Of a stretch of 64,000 nucleotides of DNA, positions 53,021 through 60,560 are shown piece after piece (positions within the stretch are counted from its first letter, which is position 1; the number at the start of each line of letters is the position of its first letter). The notes below the pieces were generated by a model. That model was given only the letters and a program-made list of their open reading frames with translations, was not told the origin of the DNA and did no database searches. A program made the translations under genes and the position numbers. Source of the stretch: GCA-002708315 sp964460905 (GTDB lineage: Bacteria; Bacteroidota; Bacteroidia; Bacteroidales; F082); NCBI GenBank assembly GCA_964460905.1, contig CAYWRM010000006.1, forward strand, positions 1 through 64,000, read 5' to 3'.

Positions 53021-53106
53021 ACCAAAAATCCTACCTTTTGGTGTAAATCCCATATCTTTCAATATGGCTATTTCATTAATTTTCTACTTCTAGATTTCCA
53101 TTTATT
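53021..53106 (-). repeat. Duplicated gene end with hairpins, copy A
   Basis: 86 bases that match 55803-55888 with three mismatches. On the minus strand it encodes in one frame NGNLEVEN and a stop, which is exactly the C-terminus of the C25 protease gene at 55858-58980, but here it is out of frame behind the S74 protein. It includes the hairpins ACCAAAA/TTTTGGT and CCATAT/ATATGG. Confidence 0.8.
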
Positions 53107-55585
53107 GCGAGTCAAGTTCTAGTAATTTTTTAACTTGTTTTTTCAATTGTTCCATTTCATGTTTTAAAGTTTCTAGCTCGGTGACTTTCATTTCTAATTC
53201 ATCATTCTCTTTTTTAAGTTCTTGCACTGCTTTTACTAGCGGCACCACGAATACAGCATATTCCAGGCTGTAGTAATTTTCTTCCCCTTTTGGTATAGTA
53301 ACGCCACTAAAATCATACCCTACATCATTTGCTGCTTGTTCAACTTCCTGTGCCAAGAATCCGCTTTGCACTATTTTTTCAATATCATATTTTTCCGGGT
53401 AATCACTCGAATCAACAACACCTATTAATTTATCCATTTTATCTTTATCAAAATTATAAGTAACCGGACGCAACTTTAAAATAAAATCTAATCCTACTAC
53501 CTCTTCTTTAATATTATTTTTCATTCTTGCATCAGAGGTATTGTTCCATAATGAATGTCCACCTATCCATGTAACTGAAGTATTACCCAATATAATACGA
53601 TTACTCGTTGAAATTTGTGCTCCATTACCAATAGCTGTAGTATTATCAGAATTATTCAATGTACTTCCTGTATTATAGCCAATTGCTGTATTATAATCTC
53701 CTGAGGAATTATTAACTGAAGCTTCAAATCCAAATGCTGTATTATAATTACCGGATGTATTAGCATATAAAGCATGATATCCACTTCCCGTGTTATGATG
53801 TCCCCCAGTAGTTGAGTAAAGTGCTTTATCTCCAACTGCTGTATTATATTGACCAGTATTGGCAGATGCTGTTGTACTGCCTCTCAATGCTTCACAACCT
53901 ACTGCTGTATTATAAGTAGTTTGCCCCCCTGAGCTTCTATCATCAGCATAGTACATTGCATAATAGCCGATAGCTGTACTACGGCTATTTGCATTATTGC
54001 TAGATAAAGCATTACTTCCAAGTGCAGTATTAAAAACGCCTACTGTATTAGAATAAAGTGAGTGATATCCATGAGCAGTATTTTTACCACCTTCGGTGTT
54101 AAAATGAAGAGAACTAGAACCCGTTGCAGTGTTATAATCACCACCTACATTTGAATAAAGTGCTTGATCACCAATTGCTGTATTATGTATCCCGGTATTC
54201 GCAGATGCTGTTGTACTACCTTTTAAAGCTTCATATCCCACTGCGGTATTATAAGTCGATCTGGCAGAAGAGGTTCTGCTATCGGCATAATACATTGACA
54301 GGTAACCTATAGCTGTGCTGCGCTTATTTACATAGTTACTATATAGAGCTCGATAACCAATAGCAGTATTATTACCTCCGGTTGAATTATTAAACAGAGA
54401 CTCAGAACCAATGGCAGTATTGCTATTCCCCGTTGAAAACTTAAGTGTCTGGTAACCTAGGGATGTATTGTCGTTTCCAGAAACATTATTAAGAAGGGCA
54501 TAGTAGCCACTGGCTGTGTTTCTGCTTCCTGAAGTATTTGAGTATAGTGAGTATCCTCCTGTAGCAGTATTGGTTAATCCTCCATCGTTTAATGCAAGTG
54601 CATTTATACCAATTGCGGTATTATTATTTGCACCATTATCATTTGCTCCGGCTCCAGAACCAAGAAAAACACTACTACCATCTGTTATTGCATCACTTAG
54701 ATCATTAATCTGAGTTGCACCATCTTCAGCACTCCAACTTAAAACACCACTACCATTTGTTTTTAATACCTGCCCATTAGTACCATCTGTCGTTGGGAAA
54801 GTAAAGGCAGAATTAATATTTAATGATCCATTTATTCTTAGAAGATCAGAATCAAAATCCCCATAAATTAAAGGAGAAGCAGTATTTGAATTATCAATAT
54901 AAAGTTTATTTGAAGTTTCTTCATTATAACCAGCTTGAAAACCTATAAATACACAATCTGATTTATCATGTAAAGATAATCCATGCCCAGCTTGATATCC
55001 TATTATCACGTTTCTACTACCTTCTTCATTATATCGATTAGCATGAGTTCCAATACCAACATTATGGTGACCAGTAGAATTCTTCTCCATTGATCTTTGA
55101 CCAACAGCAGTATTAACGCTACCTTCATTATTTACTAATGCCTCATATCCGATGGCCACATTTTGCTCCCCAATATTACTTGAGTTTAACGTATTAATAC
55201 CAATACCAACATTATAGCCATAATTAATATTTGATATTCCTGAGCCACTACCAAGATAAACACTGTAGCTATCAGCTATTCCATCTGTGAGATCATTAAT
55301 TGAAGTAGATCCTGCCTTTAATAAGGTCCAGGTACTACCTGTATAATAATAAAATCCGGTCGTTCCATCAGTTTGGTAGATTAATAAACCTGTTGCGGTA
55401 GGAGAGATGTTACCTTTATCGGATTCTGTCATGCGTGGAATCAGAAGTCCTTTTGAGGTTGAAGTAATTTCCAGCATTGCCGAACTATTGGGTTCTGCAC
55501 CATTAGTATTGATTGCAACCTGAGAGTAGAGATTACTCCCAATTATACAAATAACTATAACTAGTAGACATGTTAGTTTTTTCAT
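53102..55585 (-). CDS. Secreted repeat protein with YadA-head-like repeats and S74 chaperone domain
   Basis: 827 residues. A signal peptide (about 1-21) is followed by GAEPNSSAMLEITSTSKGLL, a start found in many Bacteroidota tail-fibre-like proteins, and roughly thirty 14-residue units of the NTAIGYxALxxNxxG kind (about 110-690), as in YadA-type trimeric beta-roll heads. A Peptidase_S74 intramolecular chaperone domain (about 700-795, starting TSDARMKNNIKEE and including SGFLAQEVEQAA) and a coiled coil (about 795-825) end it. A segment of about 115 residues (418-530) is repeated at 533-645. It probably trimerises on the cell surface. No T9SS domain is visible. Confidence 0.85.
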   Translation of the reverse strand: MKKLTCLLVIVICIIGSNLYSQVAINTNGAEPNSSAMLEITSTSKGLLIPRMTESDKGNISPTATGLLIYQTDGTTGFYYYTGSTWTLLKAGSTSINDLTDGIADSYSVYLGSGSGISNINYGYNVGIGINTLNSSNIGEQNVAIGYEALVNNEGSVNTAVGQRSMEKNSTGHHNVGIGTHANRYNEEGSRNVIIGYQAGHGLSLHDKSDCVFIGFQAGYNEETSNKLYIDNSNTASPLIYGDFDSDLLRINGSLNINSAFTFPTTDGTNGQVLKTNGSGVLSWSAEDGATQINDLSDAITDGSSVFLGSGAGANDNGANNNTAIGINALALNDGGLTNTATGGYSLYSNTSGSRNTASGYYALLNNVSGNDNTSLGYQTLKFSTGNSNTAIGSESLFNNSTGGNNTAIGYRALYSNYVNKRSTAIGYLSMYYADSRTSSARSTYNTAVGYEALKGSTTASANTGIHNTAIGDQALYSNVGGDYNTATGSSSLHFNTEGGKNTAHGYHSLYSNTVGVFNTALGSNALSSNNANSRSTAIGYYAMYYADDRSSGGQTTYNTAVGCEALRGSTTASANTGQYNTAVGDKALYSTTGGHHNTGSGYHALYANTSGNYNTAFGFEASVNNSSGDYNTAIGYNTGSTLNNSDNTTAIGNGAQISTSNRIILGNTSVTWIGGHSLWNNTSDARMKNNIKEEVVGLDFILKLRPVTYNFDKDKMDKLIGVVDSSDYPEKYDIEKIVQSGFLAQEVEQAANDVGYDFSGVTIPKGEENYYSLEYAVFVVPLVKAVQELKKENDELEMKVTELETLKHEMEQLKKQVKKLLELDSQ

Positions 55586-55760
55586 AGGAATATTGGTTAG
55601 TTTAGATTTATGTGCGTCACATATAACTTAATCACAGGCGTTTAGCAAGTAATTAAATTGTTATTTATTAACAATTTTTACAAAATATACTCTTGAATAT
55701 GTTAGAAAGTGGAAAGGATGAAGTAGATGCCAGAAATTTGAGAATAGAGTCTTAGTGAAT

Positions 55761-55795
55761 AAAAAAGAGGGATGTCGCTTATTTCGGACACCCCC
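55761..55795 (-). terminator. Rho-independent terminator after the C25 protease gene
   Basis: On the minus strand, GTGTC and GACAT-type arms extended by G/C (plus strand GGGATGTC at 55769-55776 and GACACCC at 55787-55793, one mismatch) are followed by CTCTTTTTT. The layout repeats that of the terminator at 52976-53015. Confidence 0.55.
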
Positions 55796-55802
55796 CCTTG
55801 AG

Positions 55803-55888
55803 ACCAAAAATCCTACCTTTTGGTGTATATTCCATATCTTTCAATATGGCTATTTCATTAATTTTCTACTTCTAAATTTCCATTTATT
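55803..55888 (-). repeat. Duplicated gene end with hairpins, copy B
   Basis: 86 bases that match 53021-53106 with three mismatches. Here the sequence is in place: it encodes the final residues NGNLEVEN and stop of the C25 protease, followed by the same two hairpins. Confidence 0.8.
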
Positions 55889-58800
55889 TCTATTGTTGCA
55901 TTACCTTCAAGTGTTAGGCTGTAGCATTTGGCATTTGTGCCCAGTGATATTACAGGGCTTATTCCTACCGAAGGAATTGTTACTTCGTAGGATGCATTGG
56001 GTACAATACCATTAGACCAGTTGGAAGCATCAGTCCAATCTGCATTAGTGCCATTCCATGATGTGCTGGCAGGTTGTATATTTAGTGTGTAGTCTTCTAC
56101 TTCGCCCCAATATGATGTATTACAAGGGATGCACGAAGTGCCATCATGATTATTCCGAACCCTCACTCTGGTACTCCCAACCTCTGCATTAATTGGCACT
56201 TGGATGGTTTCTATTTCGGTAGAACTAGAAACACTAATACAAACTGGATTCTCATCAGCATCATCAAAATCACCATCGCGATTCCAATCTATTAGTACAC
56301 TGAAATTATCATTTGAGTAAGCATAGCCAAATGTTACAGAAATATTGTAAGGTTGTCCTACAGTAACATCTGTGCTCTGTGATGTGTAATCAGTATAACC
56401 ATCATTTCCAGTATTAAGATTATTAATCGAACCGAACTCAACGTCCTTAATATAAACAGTTCCGGTACCACTAGCATTACAATAAATACCGGGAGCATCT
56501 TCTACTACGATGTATCCTGTTTTTGTTTCAGTATCACTTACGCTTGCATTTGATGCAACTAATGTAACCTCATAAGTTCCAGTGGCATCAAACTCAACTT
56601 GTGGATTTTGCGAAATTGAAGAAGTGTTATTTTTATATCTCACCGTCGTTGGTGTAAAACTCCATTGCCAAGCAGTTGGACTATAACTTGAAATGTCAGT
56701 AAAACTAACCACATGATTAATAGCCGGATTTAGATTATCTGCATAGAAATTGGCAAATAAAGAACAACTACCGGTAACCGTTAAAGTATTCACATATGGA
56801 TAATTATTATGTTTAGAAATAGTTAAAACGACACTGGATCCCGATGATGTAATTGAATATAGAACAGATCCATTTCCTGAGCCATCCAAAACTGTTTCGC
56901 CAATTAATTCATTATTAAAAACCAAAGTAGCTATTGCTCCGGGAGTTGACTCCGATATAGAGAATGAGCTTCCTTCACACTCAATTGTAGGCGAATGTGT
57001 AGCAGTAATAACGTTGCTATTAGGATCAGATGTCCATATTCTCATTGCAGGATCACCAAACCAATGGAAAATCTCATATTGATAATTGTTAGAGGTAGAA
57101 GAACCATTCCAATTGAGCTCCATAGCAAATAAACCCTGGTTCATAACATCACCCATTGTATAAATATCATTACCTGTGCCAATAGTATAATTATTTCCAG
57201 TACCTCCTGTACCAAAATCTGGATAAAGTCCTGGATCTGCCCAAATAGCGTCAATCATCCCTTCTGATAATGCATCATTAAATCCGCTGTAACTGTAATA
57301 GGCTGCTGCGACTACACCTACTGCCCCTTTATTTTCCATTCTAAGAAATTTCTCAGCAAAACAATTACTTAATTGAAATTCACCAGTATGACAATTCATA
57401 CTAAACACAACAGGCAACTCATTACCATTTGAAAGAGCATCCATTGATGAAGTTGTGTAATAAGGATGTGCCCATCCGTGCCCACCAACATAACCATGAT
57501 CACGGTGAAAAACAAGAAATTTTCCTGCATTTATTGCTGATGTAATATCTGACGGGCTACCTGCCCAATTATACGCTGTAGTTCTTAATTCGGCTGGTAT
57601 CAACTGCCCATCAGAAAAATAGCCATTATTATACCTTAGTGTTGTAACATCAGCAGTAGTGCTTGTATAATACACTCTTTCAGACGTGTAAGATTGCTCA
57701 TCAATTAAATAATCTCTGATATCTTCACTGGTTTGACAAAAACGCCTATCTGCATAACCATTATTATCATCTGTATCCTGATATTGGGCACAACTCAACA
57801 TATTGCTATAAAATGAGGCTGCGGATGGTGGTGTTTTTTCATATGCAATAATTTTATCCACTATAATACCTGCTTCTAAGGCAGATGAAACAGATATTCT
57901 TCCATGTGCCATATCCGGATGCCAATCACCATTACCATCCATACATGCAAAATATAGATCGGTTGCAAAATTATCACCATTGGAAGGATCCTGATGAATC
58001 TCTCCAGGTACGGCATATGATCCTGTGTGGTCTCCAATAATCAAAAAATAATCGGGTTTTGGTGTCCAATTGTCATATCTGGTTTGTATTTCAGTTTTTA
58101 CCTGATTAGCTGTCCAACTTGATTGAGAAACTACTTCAACGGAATAACCTAATTGCCGCTTCCAATCTGCAATTTCATTTGCCTCAGTTAAATACTCGGA
58201 ATGTGTAATAATTATATAATTCTTATCTCCATACCTGTTTTTTGTATTCGATACTAGTCGATCCATAGGTATTCCATTAGGAATACTTTCAGAGTTTATA
58301 ATGCTAAGCTTAAGTAAGTTTGTATAATTTAAAGAGTTTTCTTGGCCAATATAGTCAAACGTTTCAAATCCACCAGTGTATTCTATTCTGTAATTAATTT
58401 TAGTGTAAACTCTAACAACCCCGGTAACTGGATTAAATTGTACAGGTCTAATTTGTACTTTTGCCAAAGGAGTGCCCCGACTTAAACCAACATTTGTAAT
58501 CTCAACAATTTTTTCCGGAAAAAAATTATCTGAATTATAAATTGTCATGTCTTTTTCAAAAACAGGTTCTCCTTCTCCTTCAGTATCCCTAGCAGGTTTA
58601 AGTGCCGGATGTATCATAAAACCCGGATATTCAAAATAGCTTGATTTGAGAATTACGATAGTGCCAACTGAATTTTTTGGCATTGCAATAATTTCATTGT
58701 GAGCTGGTAACGCAGGTGCACCAACTTGCCCCATTTTAGCAAAGCCATCAATATGAAGAAAATTATACAATTCACCATCAATATAAACTTCCGAGATTGC

Positions 58801-58980
58801 AGCTGCGGAAAAATTATAAGTCACTTCACTAAATTGAGAGTATCCATTTTCAAATGATCGTTTAGGCGTAGTACTTCCTCTTAAATTTTCCTGAATACCA
58901 TCTGTAAAAGATAAATGCTGACTAAAAATAGGTGTAACAATGCAGAAAAGGCAAATAATTGTAAATAAATGCTTTCTCAT
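55858..58980 (-). CDS. Gingipain-type C25 cysteine protease with PKD and GEVED domains
   Basis: 1040 residues from the ATG at 58980; the frame continues upstream without protein character. After a signal peptide (about 1-20) come a C25 propeptide region (about 30-225), the caspase-like C25 catalytic domain (about 250-625) with C530 in FSMNCHTGEF and H495 or H501 in FHRDHGYVGGHGW, an Ig-like part, a PKD domain (about 745-825), a GEVED domain (about 845-965, ending WGEVEDYTL) and a start of a WSNGIVP beta-solenoid. It then stops abruptly at NGNLEVEN. A T9SS sorting domain, expected for this family, is missing, so the protein may be truncated. Confidence 0.88.
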   Translation of the reverse strand: MRKHLFTIICLFCIVTPIFSQHLSFTDGIQENLRGSTTPKRSFENGYSQFSEVTYNFSAAAISEVYIDGELYNFLHIDGFAKMGQVGAPALPAHNEIIAMPKNSVGTIVILKSSYFEYPGFMIHPALKPARDTEGEGEPVFEKDMTIYNSDNFFPEKIVEITNVGLSRGTPLAKVQIRPVQFNPVTGVVRVYTKINYRIEYTGGFETFDYIGQENSLNYTNLLKLSIINSESIPNGIPMDRLVSNTKNRYGDKNYIIITHSEYLTEANEIADWKRQLGYSVEVVSQSSWTANQVKTEIQTRYDNWTPKPDYFLIIGDHTGSYAVPGEIHQDPSNGDNFATDLYFACMDGNGDWHPDMAHGRISVSSALEAGIIVDKIIAYEKTPPSAASFYSNMLSCAQYQDTDDNNGYADRRFCQTSEDIRDYLIDEQSYTSERVYYTSTTADVTTLRYNNGYFSDGQLIPAELRTTAYNWAGSPSDITSAINAGKFLVFHRDHGYVGGHGWAHPYYTTSSMDALSNGNELPVVFSMNCHTGEFQLSNCFAEKFLRMENKGAVGVVAAAYYSYSGFNDALSEGMIDAIWADPGLYPDFGTGGTGNNYTIGTGNDIYTMGDVMNQGLFAMELNWNGSSTSNNYQYEIFHWFGDPAMRIWTSDPNSNVITATHSPTIECEGSSFSISESTPGAIATLVFNNELIGETVLDGSGNGSVLYSITSSGSSVVLTISKHNNYPYVNTLTVTGSCSLFANFYADNLNPAINHVVSFTDISSYSPTAWQWSFTPTTVRYKNNTSSISQNPQVEFDATGTYEVTLVASNASVSDTETKTGYIVVEDAPGIYCNASGTGTVYIKDVEFGSINNLNTGNDGYTDYTSQSTDVTVGQPYNISVTFGYAYSNDNFSVLIDWNRDGDFDDADENPVCISVSSSTEIETIQVPINAEVGSTRVRVRNNHDGTSCIPCNTSYWGEVEDYTLNIQPASTSWNGTNADWTDASNWSNGIVPNASYEVTIPSVGISPVISLGTNAKCYSLTLEGNATIEINGNLEVEN

Positions 58981-59218
58981 TATTTTGGATTTTTGTTTAC
59001 AATTAGGTAAAAATGATTTCTCTTCAAAGAATAGCAAATATAAGTATTTCTACTTTCATTCTCAATAATAAAATTTTATTAAACCATAAATTTATTGACC
59101 GTAGGTATGGTTTCCAAACTTTATTTGTAAATATTCTGTGAAAAAGAAGTTATTATATGCATAGCTTTTTTTAGTTTTACCAACGCAGTTAGTACAATTT
59201 TATAATACAGAGTAAAAT

Positions 59219-59623
59219 ATGGAAGAGTTTGTTTTTAAATATGAGATGGAAGTACGGGACTACGAGTGTGATTTGCAAGGTGTTGTTAATAATTCAGTTT
59301 ATCAAAATTACCTCGAGCACACGCGCCATAAGTATATTAAATCAATTGGGTTAGATTTTTCAAAATTAAGCCAAAAAGGCGTAAATTTAATGGTAAAAAG
59401 AGTTGAAATAGATTATCAGTTTCCGCTAAAAAGTGGTGACAAATTTATTTCGGCACTTCGTATGGAAAGAATTTCCCCATTACGATTTGGCTTCGTTCAA
59501 CGTATTTATCGTCAGCCCGACAACAAGTTAATAATAAAGGCTCTGGTTATTGGAACTGCTGTAAATGAAAGAGGCCGACCAGAATTACCCAAAGAGTTAA
59601 TTAGGGTTTGGGGAATTGAATAG
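59219..59623 (+). CDS. Acyl-CoA thioesterase (4-hydroxybenzoyl-CoA thioesterase family, YbgC-like)
   Basis: 134 residues, single hot-dog domain. The catalytic Asp-like region is VRDYECDLQGVVNNSVYQNY, where the canonical YbgC motif is D-x-x-G-x-V-x-x-x-x-Y; YLEHTRHKYIKSIGLDFSKL follows as in the family. It hydrolyses acyl-CoA thioesters; chain length is unknown. It is a cytosolic tetramer by analogy. It stands alone on the plus strand between two minus-strand genes, and a large bidirectional-terminator-like palindrome follows. Confidence 0.9.
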   Translation: MEEFVFKYEMEVRDYECDLQGVVNNSVYQNYLEHTRHKYIKSIGLDFSKLSQKGVNLMVKRVEIDYQFPLKSGDKFISALRMERISPLRFGFVQRIYRQPDNKLIIKALVIGTAVNERGRPELPKELIRVWGIE

Positions 59624-59661
59624 TTTTCTGCTTTTTAATAATATTAAGAACAACAAAAAAT

Positions 59662-59794
59662 AAGGTTGTCCAAAAATTTAATAATGTCTGTTATTCTGAG
59701 TGATAACGAAGAATCTAATATGTTGTTTAATTGTCCTATAGAGATTCTTCACTATCGTTCAGAATGACAAAAAACTAACTTATTGGACAGCCTT
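59662..59794. terminator. Nested palindrome, probable bidirectional terminator
   Basis: The outer stem AAGGTTGTCCAA (59662-59673) pairs with TTGGACAGCCTT (59783-59794) and is followed by TTTATT on the plus strand and by ATTTTTTG on the minus strand. Inside it, a 28-base arm (59689-59716, TTATTCTGAGTGATAACGAA...) pairs with 59742-59769 with few mismatches. The inner sequence resembles the ATTCTGAGCGAAACGAAGAATCT-like palindromes scattered in many bacterial genomes. It lies between convergent genes. Confidence 0.65.
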
Positions 59795-59820
59795 TTTATT
59801 TTATACATTCCCCTGAAAAA

Positions 59821-60159
59821 CTAGGCTACTCCACATTTTCCTTCGCCACATTTGCCTTCACCACATTTACTTGCAGGTGCTGCTTCTTTTTCGCCTTCTT
59901 TTTCTGTTTTTACAGGTGTTTTCTTTTTAGCTTCTTTTTTTTCAGCTCCACCACATTTTCCTTCACCACATTTGTTGTCTTCACCACCAACAACAATTGC
60001 AATTACACTAATAGCTACATTATCGGTTAATGAAATAGTTGCATCATTACTAAATGTAATAATTTGGTTTGCTTGAATGTTTAGTGAAGAAAAGGTTACA
60101 AATAACCCAGCCAATACTGCTATGGTTAATACACTTAAATTTTTTACTTTTTTTGTCAT
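59821..60159 (-). CDS. EGKCG-repeat protein, candidate HvfA-like RiPP precursor
   Basis: 112 residues from the ATG at 60159; the frame extends 22 codons upstream but the ATG at MTKKVKNLSVLTIAVL gives a normal signal peptide (about 1-30, ending NIQAN). The middle (about 33-60) is hydrophobic, and the C-terminal half is Lys/Glu-rich with five cysteines in two clusters: NKCGEGKCGG and SKCGEGKCGEGKCGVA. EGKCG repeats behind a signal peptide are the mark of HvfA-type precursors, whose cysteines are changed to oxazolone/thioamide by an MNIO (DUF692) enzyme to bind copper. No MNIO or partner gene is in the window, so the modification is not established; an unmodified metal-binding protein is the alternative. 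Confidence 0.65.
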   Translation of the reverse strand: MTKKVKNLSVLTIAVLAGLFVTFSSLNIQANQIITFSNDATISLTDNVAISVIAIVVGGEDNKCGEGKCGGAEKKEAKKKTPVKTEKEGEKEAAPASKCGEGKCGEGKCGVA

Positions 60160-60542
60160 GATTTTAAATTTTAATTTGTTTATAATTTTTAATATTAAAG
60201 TGTTTGAATACTTTGTCGGAAACAAATTAAAATCCTTACAAAAAAAAGTGAAATAATATTTTTAAGAAAAGTGTAAATCCTTGTATTAGCTATTAACCTC
60301 AGTTCGATGTAAGCTTTGCACACAGCATCAGAGAGTTTTGCCCTATTTGATCTCAAATTTCTGAAGGACTATCTGGATAATTCAAAGGGATTTGAGGAAG
60401 AATAGGGTAAAACTATCGATGTCCTTTTGGAAAAGTCACAATCACAACATCTTTGAACTGAAAAACCCTTGGTATAGATTACTATAACTGCATATTTTTC
60501 AGCCCAAATCTGTTATAATTGTGACTTTCTGTGTTGCAAATC
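60160..60542. other. Gene-free stretch mostly occupied by a three-stem palindromic element
   Basis: 383 bases between the EGKCG-protein start and the pepA stop. About 135 bases of AT-rich leader, without a clear TAnnTTTG element, are followed by the element at 60295-60560, listed separately. No open frame of interest is present. Confidence 0.6.
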
Positions 60543-60560
60543 TTACGCCGAGCTGAGGTT
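60295..60560. mobile_element. 266-bp three-stem palindromic element (MITE-like or structured RNA)
   Basis: The outer arms 60295-60325 and 60529-60560 are inverted copies: AACCTCAG, then TCG, GTAAG, TTTGCA and CACAG match, with four substitutions and one gap. Between them are two further long hairpins: 60335-60413 (GTTTTGCCCTATT... with ...AATAGGGTAAAAC) and 60432-60528 (AAAGTCACAAT... with ...ATTGTGACTTT, about 33 bp). The three stems abut exactly, like a cloverleaf. The right outer arm encodes the last five residues and stop of pepA. No transposase frame is inside. The mobile nature is inferred from the form only. Confidence 0.65.

Noticed and set aside
53102..55585. S74 domain protein taken as sign of a prophage tail fibre
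   Set aside because: No other phage gene is near, it has a bacterial signal peptide, and such proteins are common chromosomal surface proteins in Bacteroidota.
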